A program made the translations under genes and the position numbers. A DNA stretch of 64,000 bases, from NCBI GenBank assembly GCA_033816765.1, contig CM066288.1, forward strand, positions 3,348,001 to 3,412,000, read 5' to 3'. Each line of letters opens with the position of its first letter. The stretch's first letter is position 1. The DNA comes from Nothopassalora personata (taxonomy: Eukaryota; Ascomycota; Dothideomycetes; Mycosphaerellales; Mycosphaerellaceae). The notes beneath the pieces were generated by a model. It saw only the letters and a program-made list of their open reading frames with translations. It did not search any database and was not told where the DNA came from. Shown piece by piece: positions 9,401 through 17,937 of the stretch.

Positions 9401-10993
9401 GGCGTTGCAGAGTCCAAACGGCATTACTAAGCATTCAAACTGACCATATCGCGTTGTGAAGGCAGTTTTCCATTCATCCCCTTCAGCGATGCGTAGTCGA
9501 TTGAACGCCGCGATGACATCCAGTTTTGTGAAGTACTTCTTGCCACTGATCCGATTGAGGGTATCTTGGATGAGTGGAATGGGGTACCTGGACTTGACTG
9601 TGATCGCGTTCAGAGCGCGATAATCAATGCACACGCGCAGGCCGCCTCCTGGCTTCCTCACGATGATGACTGGTGACGCTGCTGGTGAGTTGCTGCGCTG
9701 GATGTTGCCTTTCTCAAGCTGGTCATCCACCCACGCTTTCACCACTTCAGACTCCCTGTTGGAGATAGGGTACGGCCTCTTGAAAGGTGGCCTAGCGTCC
9801 TTCTTCAGCTTGATCTCATGGTCTAGGCCAGGCCTGTGCGGAGGCAGTTTGCTGGATTCTTTCTTGGAGAAGAGGTCCTTTCTGTGCTGATAGTGTGCTG
9901 GCAACTTTGTTATATCAGCCTCCTTCTCCTTGCGATGCAGTTTCTCCATGAAGACATCATAATCTGCTGCGCTCATGGCGTAGACTTCCGCTTGGTGTTC
10001 CTGCCGGCGGCGTAGCGTCCTGCGGTAGTCGTCTTCGACATACATAGCGCATGCAAAGGCGGCATTGCCGCCCATGACTTTCCGTGCTGTCATAGCATGC
10101 AGACCCAATGCCTGAGCGGTGACTGGATCTGCTGCGCTCTTCGACGCGTGCGTTTCGCGTGGGTTGACCCACATGGTGTGCACTTCCGCGCCTCTTGTGC
10201 GGCACAGCTTTTGCAACTCGTAGAGGCTGGTTTGCTCAATGTCAACTGGGTCGTGCTTGCGTCCGCGCTCGACTCGTTCGGCGCCGACTTCGACAGGTGA
10301 GGAGGCCGATATGTCACTGATGTCTGGCCGCTCAAGGCTGTCGTAGTCGGGGTCCGGCGTCGGAGGTGGTTCGGAGGCAGGGAGCACGACTGGCAGGTTG
10401 ACGTTCTTGTAAAGTGAATGCCCTTGGCATCCGTCGTCGCTGAAGGTGAGCACGCTTCGTTTCCAGTCCTTGTGTGGGCTGTGCTTTGCATGCCACCCAA
10501 GGCCAAGGACGATGTCGTAGCAGGTGTCGGTTACCAAGCATTTGACGACTTCGATATGGCCTTGGAGGTCCAACTCGATATTCGTGGCTTTGGTGATGAT
10601 AGTAGGTGCTTGAGAGCCATCACCCAGGCTTAGTGTGAAGGGTTCGATATCATACAAGGGAAATTTGTGTTTGTGCGCGTAGGAAGTGTTCACGAGTTCA
10701 GAATTGGCACCATCATCAAGAAAAGTATATGCATGTATTCCATTTGCCCTACCCTCCACCACAAAGTGATGTGAGACTTCGGGTCCTTTATCTACTTCTA
10801 TGGAGGAGGGCGTGTTCGTTCGGGCTTGCAAGGAAAATGCCTGTACTGTTCTCATTTCGTGATGTTCATGTTCGTGTGGGGGATGGTGTTCGTGCTGATG
10901 TGACACTTCCTGTGTCGGACCATCATCTGTTGCGCTCAGAAGATGGCCTAGGCGTTTTCCGCCGGTGGTGCTGCAGCAGCAGTCATGCCGTTG
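6320..10993 (-). CDS. pol: Pol polyprotein (PR-RT-RNaseH-IN-chromodomain)
   Basis: The frame is open from 10993 to a stop at 6320, overlapping the gag end in the -1 frame; the first in-frame ATG is at 10855 (about 1511 residues from there). Domains in order: protease-like segment (FLDDGANSELVN, then VLGLGWH), reverse transcriptase (YRALNAITVKSRYPIP and catalytic YLDDALIF), RNase H (ETDASDF, NYDIYDKELLAIV), integrase zinc finger (H..H then CHECRSSK), integrase core with the acidic triad visible (AMDFVVGL, VTDRGSQW, HPETDGQSEN), and chromodomain (VERILDS, LVKWKGY, STWEP). The protease has DDGA where D-S/T-GA is usual. The last roughly 43 codons are encoded by the 3' LTR. All catalytic motifs of RT and integrase look intact. 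Confidence 0.93.
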   Translation of the reverse strand, partial: QRHDCCCSTTGGKRLGHLLSATDDGPTQEVSHQHEHHPPHEHEHHEMRTVQAFSLQARTNTPSSIEVDKGPEVSHHFVVEGRANGIHAYTFLDDGANSELVNTSYAHKHKFPLYDIEPFTLSLGDGSQAPTIITKATNIELDLQGHIEVVKCLVTDTCYDIVLGLGWHAKHSPHKDWKRSVLTFSDDGCQGHSLYKNVNLPVVLPASEPPPTPDPDYDSLERPDISDISASSPVEVGAERVERGRKHDPVDIEQTSLYELQKLCRTRGAEVHTMWVNPRETHASKSAADPVTAQALGLHAMTARKVMGGNAAFACAMYVEDDYRRTLRRRQEHQAEVYAMSAADYDVFMEKLHRKEKEADITKLPAHYQHRKDLFSKKESSKLPPHRPGLDHEIKLKKDARPPFKRPYPISNRESEVVKAWVDDQLEKGNIQRSNSPAASPVIIVRKPGGGLRVCIDYRALNAITVKSRYPIPLIQDTLNRISGKKYFTKLDVIAAFNRLRIAEGDEWKTAFTTRYGQFECLVMPFGLCNAPGTFQSYINDALREYLDDFTSAYLDDALIFSDTLEEHIVHVDKVMAKLQAAGLQLDIDKCEFHVQETKYLGLVIGAEGIKMDKEKIVAIQEWETPRNPTDILSFLGFCNFYRRFIRNYSGIAYPMTQLTKKDVPWLWDDTCQTAFDCMKQAFAEEDIVLAHFVPGRETKLETDASDFVTAAVLSQKGEDGVWRPVAFMSKKMSPQECNYDIYDKELLAIVKAFEEWKPELISGDIDGDSEDTDFENLTDESGKPILVYSDHKNLEWFTSTKVLNRRQARWSEFLSQFYFKIVYIPGKTNIKPDTLTRRPQDVPASDEDPRRQHQEQTLLPEHRFLNISPMKIRPEGNDLMTEIRTAYGAPEMQQALRELDAGEPCGLLRRHRMDDSDAVAIGGLIYMKNRYGGYNVFVPDAPDLRFEVFKAYHSTPSAGHPGRAKTFELITRDFIWPGLSQYVRNKVFKCHECRSSKPSQTQYPGLLKPLPIPFELWDEIAMDFVVGLPESTDCNGVTYTNALTITDRTGKGCHMIPVKEMTAEYIAEVFVRDYYRLHGAPLSIVTDRGSQWLSAFWQRFCELVGIDHKLSTAFHPETDGQSENTNKEMEKYLRVFIDYAQGDWVQWLPLAEFAKNNHATEATGVSPFFAERGRNPRTGNFNGDTLPKRLMPTKQRLSAEGAERFAQQMKDLHAHLHECLRYDQALQADNANMHRTVPPRYEPGDHVYINTKNWKSSRPAKKLDVKWFGPVTVTTALGENAYSVALPDKIRVHNSFHSNLLRLADPEDDARPPPIEVTDETGNTFKTWEVERILDSKPKGRGITMLVKWKGYLDSESTWEPASVVCKDAPKAVADFKHNNPTKSIPVNFHPPPGWIPNETLRDMRPEADVHIMDLAPQVTTVARPPSVGTGAVALPVGDHTPSNVAVGNSEGVSVPASNATTDTTSTDEAIEAAQMELLDETDGMEDDEAFAYALRKIQGHTLRDEGVLRGGWCHGRSASEGFGMDHVTSEHVTRMTQPGPKPTRDTSALKYRPRP

Positions 10994-13020
10994 TTAGCAG
11001 TTTTGCGCTTGGGTCGCTCGTACGGGTCGAGTGGACAGCCGGCAGCTCCAGACGCGTGTCCGGTGCCGCGGCAGCGTAGGCAACCACCACTCGCGATGAT
11101 CTGGGTACGCTGATCCTGAGTGAGTGGTGCGAGGTTCTTGTATTGCTCAGGTCGGTCCTTCCATGGAAGCAACGCCTGGTTGGTGTGTGGGGAGCGACCG
11201 AGTGGTGCATTCACATCAGCAGGGATTGCTGGCGGTGTCACCTGGCCGACAGTTGGCGGAGTTGCACCTGGTGCGGCGCCCGAGGGCTTGCCAGGTGGCT
11301 TCTTGTTGTCCTTGTTGTCGTTGACCTTTCGTGGCAGGTCGATATCAAGCTGAGCCATCTCACTCTCCAGTCGGTAGCACTGTGCCGCCAGACTCTCGAC
11401 GGTCTTAAACTCTGGCAGTCCTACCAGGCGGTTGCGGTATTTGAAGCTAAGCTTCTTCTTGAGTTCCTGTGCCTCTTGCTTACGGCTCGTAGCAGGTGGT
11501 AGGCGCGCGCGCTCCTTCTGATACTTCGCGTAGAATACGGAGAACTTGTCTGAGTCGTTCATCTTGAGTGCGTCCATGTTGTTGCGAGCCGTTCCTTCTG
11601 GGTCGTAGTCGCCGAAGTTCTTGTTGAGGAATTTGAGTGCTTTGCGTACAGACGTGAACTGCTTGCTAGTGGTCTGTCTGCCGAAGACGATCTTCTGAGG
11701 GATGTGGTTTCGCAACATCTGCTGTGCTAGACCAGTGGTGCACTCCTGCAGGAAGCGCAAGGCGGACGGAACGTCCTTGAAGACGGATACAGAGAACTTG
11801 TTACCCACCTGGATTGTCCATTCATCCAGGCTTGGTGAGTCCTTGCCGTAGTTTTCTCCTGAGAACTTGGGCTTAGGCATGTCGACACGGCTATTTGTCT
11901 TGAAGTCTTCTGTCATGGTGGGATCGTAACGCACGACATCGACTGAGTCGAGGGGAATGACTTCGAAGTCCTCGTCTTCACCCTTCTTCTTGCTCTTGCC
12001 CTTGCTCTTGCTCTTGCGCTGAGGGCGTGCGTCGTAGTCGGATTCTGAGTCGGAGTCGGAGTCGGAGGAAGATGAATCGGATGAGTCGGAGTCGTAAGGA
12101 TTGCTGCGCTCCTTGCGCTCCTTGCTAGGTGCAGACTCCTTTTCAGCCTCCTCAGTAGGCTTCTCAGGATTGTCGGCAGGCTTGTCGCCGCGGCGACGTC
12201 GAGACAAAGAGAGTTCACGGGCGGAGCGTTCCTTGGGCTTCTCAGCAGGACGACCGCGCTTGGCGTCCTCAAGGTCCTGCTTGAGTTTCTGAATGGTTTG
12301 TTGAAGACCTGCTATATCGGTAGCGGTAGGTGCGGTGTCGTCAGGAACTAGAGAGTCTAGTTCCTTGACTTTGTCCTTAAGCGCGTCGACCTCTTTCTCA
12401 GCAGCCTTAGTGTTGTTATACCAGGTGTCGGCTTCCTGCCTCAACTCGTGTTCAGATTTCGCAGTGTGCTGAAGTTCTGTGAAGACCTCCTCGAACTTCT
12501 TCTTGTTCAGCTCATTGGCATCGAACAGCGCCGCCCCATCCAGGATGGCTTGGCGGTGATCGGCCTCGAGCTTACGAAGTGCGTACGAGATGGCTTGTGG
12601 TTGGCTCTTGACGTGTTCGTGAAGCTGGGTCGCATCGAGTGACTGCAGCTGTTCGAGTGGGATGCGGTAGGTGCCCGAGCGACCTTGTGTGTCTGTCCAA
12701 TCAACGGCAAAGTCCTTTCGTGAGGTATCCTTCGTGCCGTCGTCGTTCATGTGGCTATCAACATCACTCTCGTGTATCAATGCTGCGAGGTTGAATGTGT
12801 CTGGGATTTGTGATGCCTCTTCCTCCTCATCCTCGGGAAGTTCATCGAGAATCGCTCGTTCCTGTTCGGCGTATTTGGTGTAGGGATCTATCGCAACGGA
12901 GTCATCGGACTGGGTGTGCTGATCGGATCGCGTGAAGAGTTCTGAGTTTCGACTCAGTCGCGAACGGCGCTCGACACGTTGAGTATCGGCGCCGCCGCCA
13001 GGTTGATTTAGTCTGGCCAT
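10948..13020 (-). CDS. gag: Gag polyprotein of intact chromovirus
   Basis: 690 residues from ATG at 13020. Gag forms the virus-like particle that packages the element RNA. The N-terminal half is acidic and helical. A long charged, low-complexity segment rich in Ser, Asp, Lys and Arg spans roughly residues 255-345. The retrotransposon gag core follows (about 375-560, with the WTIQVGNKFS and NFGDYDPEGTARNNM region). One zinc knuckle near the C-terminus reads CLRCRGTGHASGAAGC, a slightly long CCHC spacing. The stop is at 10948-10950. Pol is open in the -1 frame over the last 43 nt of gag, so a frameshifted Gag-Pol is possible. No stops or RIP damage are visible. Confidence 0.93.
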   Translation of the reverse strand: MARLNQPGGGADTQRVERRSRLSRNSELFTRSDQHTQSDDSVAIDPYTKYAEQERAILDELPEDEEEEASQIPDTFNLAALIHESDVDSHMNDDGTKDTSRKDFAVDWTDTQGRSGTYRIPLEQLQSLDATQLHEHVKSQPQAISYALRKLEADHRQAILDGAALFDANELNKKKFEEVFTELQHTAKSEHELRQEADTWYNNTKAAEKEVDALKDKVKELDSLVPDDTAPTATDIAGLQQTIQKLKQDLEDAKRGRPAEKPKERSARELSLSRRRRGDKPADNPEKPTEEAEKESAPSKERKERSNPYDSDSSDSSSSDSDSDSESDYDARPQRKSKSKGKSKKKGEDEDFEVIPLDSVDVVRYDPTMTEDFKTNSRVDMPKPKFSGENYGKDSPSLDEWTIQVGNKFSVSVFKDVPSALRFLQECTTGLAQQMLRNHIPQKIVFGRQTTSKQFTSVRKALKFLNKNFGDYDPEGTARNNMDALKMNDSDKFSVFYAKYQKERARLPPATSRKQEAQELKKKLSFKYRNRLVGLPEFKTVESLAAQCYRLESEMAQLDIDLPRKVNDNKDNKKPPGKPSGAAPGATPPTVGQVTPPAIPADVNAPLGRSPHTNQALLPWKDRPEQYKNLAPLTQDQRTQIIASGGCLRCRGTGHASGAAGCPLDPYERPKRKTANNGMTAAAAPPAENA

Positions 13021-13168
13021 GCTGGCCGACGTGCGCCTTTCTGGCGACTCGGGGAAAGAGAGAGCACTGCGCTACCTTTGCGCTAGTGCGAGTCGGGGAT
13101 TTCGAGGAGTCGCGATGTCGCGATTTTTGAGCTGAGCGGCGCTGAATGTGGCAGCGTCCTTGTTGGCG

Positions 13169-13177
13169 AGCTATCGA
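13169..13177 (-). promoter_or_regulatory. Candidate self-complementary primer-binding site
   Basis: In element orientation TCGATAGCT sits two bases after the 5' LTR. It is perfectly complementary over 9 nt to AGCTATCGA inside that LTR. Position and pairing match Tf1-type self-priming. No tRNA complement was recognised. Confidence 0.55.
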
Positions 13178-13179
13178 AG

Positions 13180-13385
13180 TGTCGCGAGGCTACAGTGCGA
13201 GAGTGCAGGGGTGTAGTATTAACAAAGTCGATAGCTAAAGAGAGAAGTAGGTTCTAAGGTCGAGGCCTATACTTAAGGGCCGAGGTGTCGCGGGTCGGCT
13301 TCGGGCCGGGCTGAGTCATCCTGGTCACGTGCTCTGAGGTCACGTGATCCATCCCAAATCCTTCACTTGCGGAGCGGCCGTGACA
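13180..13385 (-). repeat. 5' LTR and promoter of the intact chromovirus
   Basis: 206 bp, the promoter-bearing LTR for minus-strand transcription. Two E-boxes (CACGTG) lie in the upstream part. A TATA-like TTAAGTATAG (complement of 13267-13276) lies about 30-40 nt upstream of AGCTATCGA (complement of 13228-13236). That motif is complementary to the primer site and is therefore the predicted RNA 5' end. Confidence 0.9.
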
Positions 13386-13390
13386 CCTAC

Positions 13391-13860
13391 GCCGCTAAAA
13401 TCTAATACTAAATTAACTTAAAATAACGTAAAAATTTGTAATTAATTATTATAGGCTAAGTTCTAGCTCTACGGTTACTTAGATTTAAATACATCTTTAC
13501 TATGTATTAGTCTAGCCGTCTATAAAAGAATATAGCTAAGTTACCTAATATATTTACTAGATTTAATTTTAGGTTTTGTTTTACTTATTATAAACTAAGT
13601 CTTAGTCCTACTATTACTAAATAGTATATATAGCCCTATTATATATTAATCTAGCCGTCTATAAGAAAATATAGCTAAGTTACTTTACTTACTAGCTTCC
13701 GTTAAAAAATTTATTTCGCTTATTACGAGCTAAGTCTTAGCCCTACGATTACTAAAATTTAGGGACGGCCCCGGTATATATAACTCTAGCCGTCTATATA
13801 ATAAAAATTAAGGTTTAGAGAGAAACTTTTAATAAAAAAGAAGAGGGGCTAATATAAGCT
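13391..13860. repeat. AT-rich diverged tandem repeat, RIP-degraded
   Basis: Three diverged copies of an approximately 130-150-bp unit begin near 13453, 13594 and 13730. Each has a GCTAAGTYTTAG-like start, and the conserved box CTAGCCGTCTATA recurs about 75-85 bp into each copy. AT content is very high and there is no reading frame. This looks like a decayed repeat of unknown class. Confidence 0.65.
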
Positions 13861-14351
13861 ACGCTACCTTACAATTCGTCGTACGATAGGTGTCTACGTA
13901 GGAACAGCAATTCTACACTTCGTGGCCTTATCTAGGCGGCACACCGACTAGCACCACCTCGTATATGCGATTCGAAGGATTAAGTCACTTGCTCGGTTAG
14001 ACTCTGTAGAGATAGTAGGAGCGCGCTCGTCAGAGTCACTCAAAGTACAGACCAATGCTCAAGAGATGACACTGATATACATATATTCTGGCTGAGCTGG
14101 TATGGGCCATGATCCGATGCGCAGCTCTCTGATGATGATTAGTGACGCCTAACGCTTCAGCTCTGACATCAGTCGCACAGTGGGACCCGCGCAAGATGGT
14201 CAGTCACGTCTTCGGTCTCCGTAGACCGGCCGGTGTCAGCGCTCACCGGCGTACGTTCAAAGGGCCTGCTGCCTTGTAAAGTGATTGCATTGGGTTGAGT
14301 CTGTTGATAGCATGGTACAGCAGACCGAGTCACGGCACATCCAGAATCGCC
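13861..14351. other. Intergenic, nothing recognised
   Basis: Transition from repeat DNA to normal composition; presumed upstream region of the FSH hydrolase gene. I see no gene or clear regulatory motif. Confidence 0.5.
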
Positions 14352-15146
14352 ATGCTACCGCCAGCTGCATCGACCGACACGGCAACGGACCTCCCGCGCC
14401 TACTGTGTTTTCATGGAGGAGGCACCAACTCGAAGATCTTCAAGATACAGTGCCGTTGCCTTGAGAAAGCACTCGGCGATACGTTCCACTTCGTCTACGT
14501 AGAGGCGCCCTATATATCGTATCCCGGCCCAGATGTCGTTCAGGTGTACAAGCATATGGCGCCTTTCAAAGGCTGGCTAAGATGGCGCGACGAGGACGAG
14601 CTTCGGAGCTCATCAGACGCCGTAGATCGCATAAATGCTGCAATCAAGCTTGCGATCGACCAAGACTCACAAGCAGGAGCGACCGGAGAAATCGTTGGCG
14701 TGCTGGGCTTCAGTCAAGGCGCAAAGCTAGCCGCAAGCATATTATACACTCAGCAACAGCTTGAAAAAGTCATGCATGAGCCTAGTCCATGGCCATCGTT
14801 CCGCTTTGGTATGCTGCTTGCCGGAAAGACCCCAATGGTCTGGCTGAACGCCGACTACGATGGCCCAATCGGCACAGTAGACGCGGCAGCGGTATCGACA
14901 GCACCTACCGACCACTTGCCACCGATTCTGAACAACCAAAGACTGAGCGTTCCGACGCTGCATGTGCATGGGATGAAGGATCCCGGTCTGCCTCTACATC
15001 AGAATTTCCTCCACAACTGCTGCGATCCATCGAGCACAACACTTCTCGAGTGGGATGGCAATCACAGGATACCGTTCAAGCATGCAGACGTGGATCGGCT
15101 GGTACAGGCTATCTTGAAACTGGCGAGAGACACCTGTGCAATATGA
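14352..15146 (+). CDS. FSH-family serine hydrolase (alpha/beta hydrolase)
   Basis: 264 residues, single exon, from the first in-frame ATG at 14352 (the open frame begins further upstream without ATG). It matches the FSH1 family of small fungal serine hydrolases. The oxyanion-side HGGG is at residues 21-24. The nucleophile elbow is GFSQG with Ser121. The probable acid is Asp210 in HVHGMKDPG and the probable base is His238 in GNHRIP. Length fits the family (about 220-290). Some relatives are free-standing esterases or thioesterases in polyketide clusters, but no polyketide synthase is nearby, so the substrate is unknown. No signal peptide is apparent, so probably cytosolic. It is the first gene after the retroelement block and converges with the HET gene downstream. 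Confidence 0.85.
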   Translation: MLPPAASTDTATDLPRLLCFHGGGTNSKIFKIQCRCLEKALGDTFHFVYVEAPYISYPGPDVVQVYKHMAPFKGWLRWRDEDELRSSSDAVDRINAAIKLAIDQDSQAGATGEIVGVLGFSQGAKLAASILYTQQQLEKVMHEPSPWPSFRFGMLLAGKTPMVWLNADYDGPIGTVDAAAVSTAPTDHLPPILNNQRLSVPTLHVHGMKDPGLPLHQNFLHNCCDPSSTTLLEWDGNHRIPFKHADVDRLVQAILKLARDTCAI

Positions 15147-15768
15147 GAACGAACCGTCTGGAAGAAGGTGAAGACTTCTGCATGAATTTCGCACACAGCC
15201 GGCAACAGTAATCTGAGCCAAGCGTGAAGGAAGAGCGGCACAGCATCGAGGGCGCGTACCTGGCCGGGTATTCTCCAGCTTCAGGCATCAGCGCTTGCTT
15301 GAAAATGACATTTGATCGCTGCTGATATCGTCAAAAAGGCAGGAGCAGCTTTTGGTAGCTATACAGCCTATAGTATATACTACGGATTACTCAAGTCTCG
15401 CACGAAACCTGTGAGACCACTCGAGCATTTGACAGTAAAGGAGCATTGAATTCACAGACTTCTCATGATTGGGGACTGGTATGTGGGACAATCGAGGGCG
15501 CCCCGCAGAGCAGGTGCTATGGTGGCAATGCACATCCTGGAGATGCCGATGTTGCGATGGAGGAGCCGTATTCTGAGGAGTGGAGGCTGCCTGATCCGGT
15601 GTACAAGCGCTATCGGGAGGACGATGAAAGGTACGATCATAGCGAGCTTTGAGACAGCAGTGGCACGATAGCAGTGACAAGTTTCGGCTGACGAGTGTGG
15701 TTCGAGACTGCCATGATGTTGATCATTCTAGGCTGGAATCTTGTCGAAGCACGAAAGCTTCATATATT
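15147..15768. other. Intergenic between convergent genes
   Basis: 3' regions of the hydrolase gene (plus) and the HET gene (minus). Short frames on both strands show no recognisable protein. Confidence 0.5.
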
Positions 15769-17937
15769 CTACACCAAGCGAATCTGTTCGACATTCGAGC
15801 CCGCGAAGAAGTCCTTCCGATACTCGTTTGCCACACCAACTCTGGTATAGCACTGCATACCATCATTATCCTGCCTCTCCGGGAGCAGCAACAACATCGA
15901 TGATTCGCCAATCTCAAATGCTAATATGTCGCTTATCTGCTCATCTGGCACACTGTCAGTCCCCGTGCTTGCGTAGTCGAGCTGCCCAATGACAGCGCGA
16001 TGGTGCGCTTCGTAGGCGAGTACCCGTCCACGTTCGGGATCCCTTGCATACACTGGTTGTTGCGGGCTTTTTGAGAGCTTTGGTCGTTCTGTAACGTAGA
16101 CATCTTTCCAATCAGTTTTGACGGCGTCGCCACTGACAAATTTGCGACAACGACCTTCGACGTCCAGTATCTTCGCAACGGCTCCGGCTTCAATAGCAGC
16201 CATGGTGTGCTTTTGGGCGCCGCGAGGACCCCATGCTTGTAAGTTGAACTTCAAGCATTCCCGGAACTGAGTACCAAACTTGATCTCGGTGCACAATGGT
16301 AGAGATGCCCAAGACCAGGATGGGCCGATGCGGCTCAACCTCTCATCAGTCACGCCCTCGCATACAGTCCAGCTTAGACCATGAGCAATGTTGCCTCGCC
16401 ACAGGCCAGCAAGGTACTCTTCTTGCTGGTCGGGATCTCGTGTGTTGCGTTTCGCCTCGAGGTATCTGGTTGCGAGACCAGAAATAGCTAGGAAGCGATC
16501 CTCGCCCCGATAGAGCTCACGTCGTACGTAGGACGCTACGATGTCAAGCCACTCGTTTTCCAGTCTACTCGAATTTCCGTCATAGCAGTACTTCAGGAAA
16601 GCCTGTGGGTGGCTCCACTTTTTCGATGCTCGATTGTCGCAGAGACCTTGCGATCCTTCGATATAGGTGTCACCTTGGGCGCATGACCAGTAGGCTCGCT
16701 GACCACACCAGTACAACACGCGTGGAGACAGGCGTTCTTCCTGTAGGACCCAGCCACGCTGGGACAAAGGAGCATTGACACGCATGTCGTTCAGGCTCAT
16801 GTCGATCGTGGAGAGCCAGTACGCATCGACTTGACAAGAACGTGGACGATAGGACCAGGCTTTTCGGCCAGTAATCAATGGATCCCAGGCTCTCTCCGCA
16901 CCAGTAGCCGCGAGTGTGAAGAAAGCGTTGCCGAAGATTTCATGCATCTTGGATGACTCAGCGTCCCAGTCGGCGCCCTTGGGAATACAGAGGCGATCGA
17001 TCCACATGTAGCGAACGCCGAAAGCGTCTGTGATACGCATCGAGTCTTGTAGAGTCTGTGGAAGGAGTGAGCGTTGAAACATTTCGTGCACGCAGGACTT
17101 TGGATCGGCTGTAAGCTCCGCAGTCGCATTGAATATGTCCTCTTCGTCCTGATTGTCCCATTCTCCCCAGGAGTAGCTCAACGATACATATTTCATGAGC
17201 GGAGAAGTACGGGGTGTGACCAGCCTCGCCATGTTATCGGGTAGCAGCTCGACCAGCCAAGAAGGGTTGTTGGTGGAGTACACGAGATTGGAACAATCAA
17301 AGTGATGCTCGTGGCAGTCGTCGACGAGTGGTCTAAGGTTGACGAAAATGTCCTCGAAGTCGAGCGGGGCGACAGCTAGTGCTTGCTCTTGTTGTCGAGG
17401 CTCGTTGGAGCAAAAGATCCACGCTGATTCCTCGTCGTGATTCTCAGATCCAATAACGACCTCTAGGAATATGTGCTTGGCCGTGCAGTGTAGTCTTGCA
17501 AACATGTAGGCCTCTTTGGATGTCGTCGAGATTTCTTTGACACCTGCTTGCGTGATCTGTGCCAGGAGAAACGCACGTCGGATGACCTGACAAGCAACAC
17601 ACTCGTACGAGCTCGCGCAATCTTCCAGTTCTGAGAAGGTTCGATGTAGCCTACCAGATACCAAGACACCTTCGTAGGAAGGGTCCACGACTCTGGTATC
17701 TCTCAGCCAAGCAAGGAGCTCTTCGATCTCGTCGCAGCCTCGACATTGTAGTTGACGAGAGCAGAAGCTCTCCTTCGTGTCGCATAGGTTGATAGAACAC
17801 TGTCTTTGGATCATGTTGGTAATCTTCATGGCAGATGAAGACAGCACCGATGTGGCGGCAGAGAGGCATGAAGCCAGAATCCCCGGCAAGTCGCTCGAAG
17901 AGCCTAGCTCCATCATGTTATATGAATTGTGGATCAT
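15769..17937 (-). CDS. HET domain protein (heterokaryon incompatibility family)
   Basis: 722 residues in one uninterrupted exon from ATG at 17937. The HET domain lies at about residues 250-410. It is recognised by YVSLSYSWGEW, WIDRLCIPK with downstream SKMHEIFGNAFFTLAATGA, and the closing block RGWVLQEERLSPRVLYW. The N-terminal 220 residues carry a Cys-rich patch (about residues 47-116) and no domain I can name. The C-terminal part resembles that of other long HET proteins (RFLAISGLATRY, GLWRGNI, PSWSWAS). HET proteins trigger regulated cell death upon non-self fusion; the domain is TIR-like. Which allele or partner this one recognises cannot be told. A decayed HET gene lies 4 kb away. Confidence 0.9.
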   Translation of the reverse strand: MIHNSYNMMELGSSSDLPGILASCLSAATSVLSSSAMKITNMIQRQCSINLCDTKESFCSRQLQCRGCDEIEELLAWLRDTRVVDPSYEGVLVSGRLHRTFSELEDCASSYECVACQVIRRAFLLAQITQAGVKEISTTSKEAYMFARLHCTAKHIFLEVVIGSENHDEESAWIFCSNEPRQQEQALAVAPLDFEDIFVNLRPLVDDCHEHHFDCSNLVYSTNNPSWLVELLPDNMARLVTPRTSPLMKYVSLSYSWGEWDNQDEEDIFNATAELTADPKSCVHEMFQRSLLPQTLQDSMRITDAFGVRYMWIDRLCIPKGADWDAESSKMHEIFGNAFFTLAATGAERAWDPLITGRKAWSYRPRSCQVDAYWLSTIDMSLNDMRVNAPLSQRGWVLQEERLSPRVLYWCGQRAYWSCAQGDTYIEGSQGLCDNRASKKWSHPQAFLKYCYDGNSSRLENEWLDIVASYVRRELYRGEDRFLAISGLATRYLEAKRNTRDPDQQEEYLAGLWRGNIAHGLSWTVCEGVTDERLSRIGPSWSWASLPLCTEIKFGTQFRECLKFNLQAWGPRGAQKHTMAAIEAGAVAKILDVEGRCRKFVSGDAVKTDWKDVYVTERPKLSKSPQQPVYARDPERGRVLAYEAHHRAVIGQLDYASTGTDSVPDEQISDILAFEIGESSMLLLLPERQDNDGMQCYTRVGVANEYRKDFFAGSNVEQIRLV

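Larger units (their letters stand above)
6246..13385 (-). mobile_element. Complete, apparently intact Ty3/Gypsy chromovirus
   Basis: A 7140-bp element reads right to left. The LTRs at 6246-6451 and 13180-13385 are identical over all 206 bp. The target duplication CCTAC sits at 6241-6245 and 13386-13390. Gag and pol are uninterrupted. The polypurine tract (complement of 6452-6466) abuts the 3' LTR, and a candidate self-priming site sits two bases inside the 5' LTR. A C-terminal chromodomain marks it as a chromovirus. There is no RIP signature although it lies among RIP-degraded repeats, so it is recent and potentially mobile. Confidence 0.95.

Noticed and set aside
6433..12883. Many short plus-strand ORFs within the chromovirus
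   Set aside because: All are shadows of gag and pol on the other strand.
14352..15146. Secondary-metabolite cluster around the FSH hydrolase
   Set aside because: No synthase, transporter or pathway regulator nearby; the P450 is 31 kb away.
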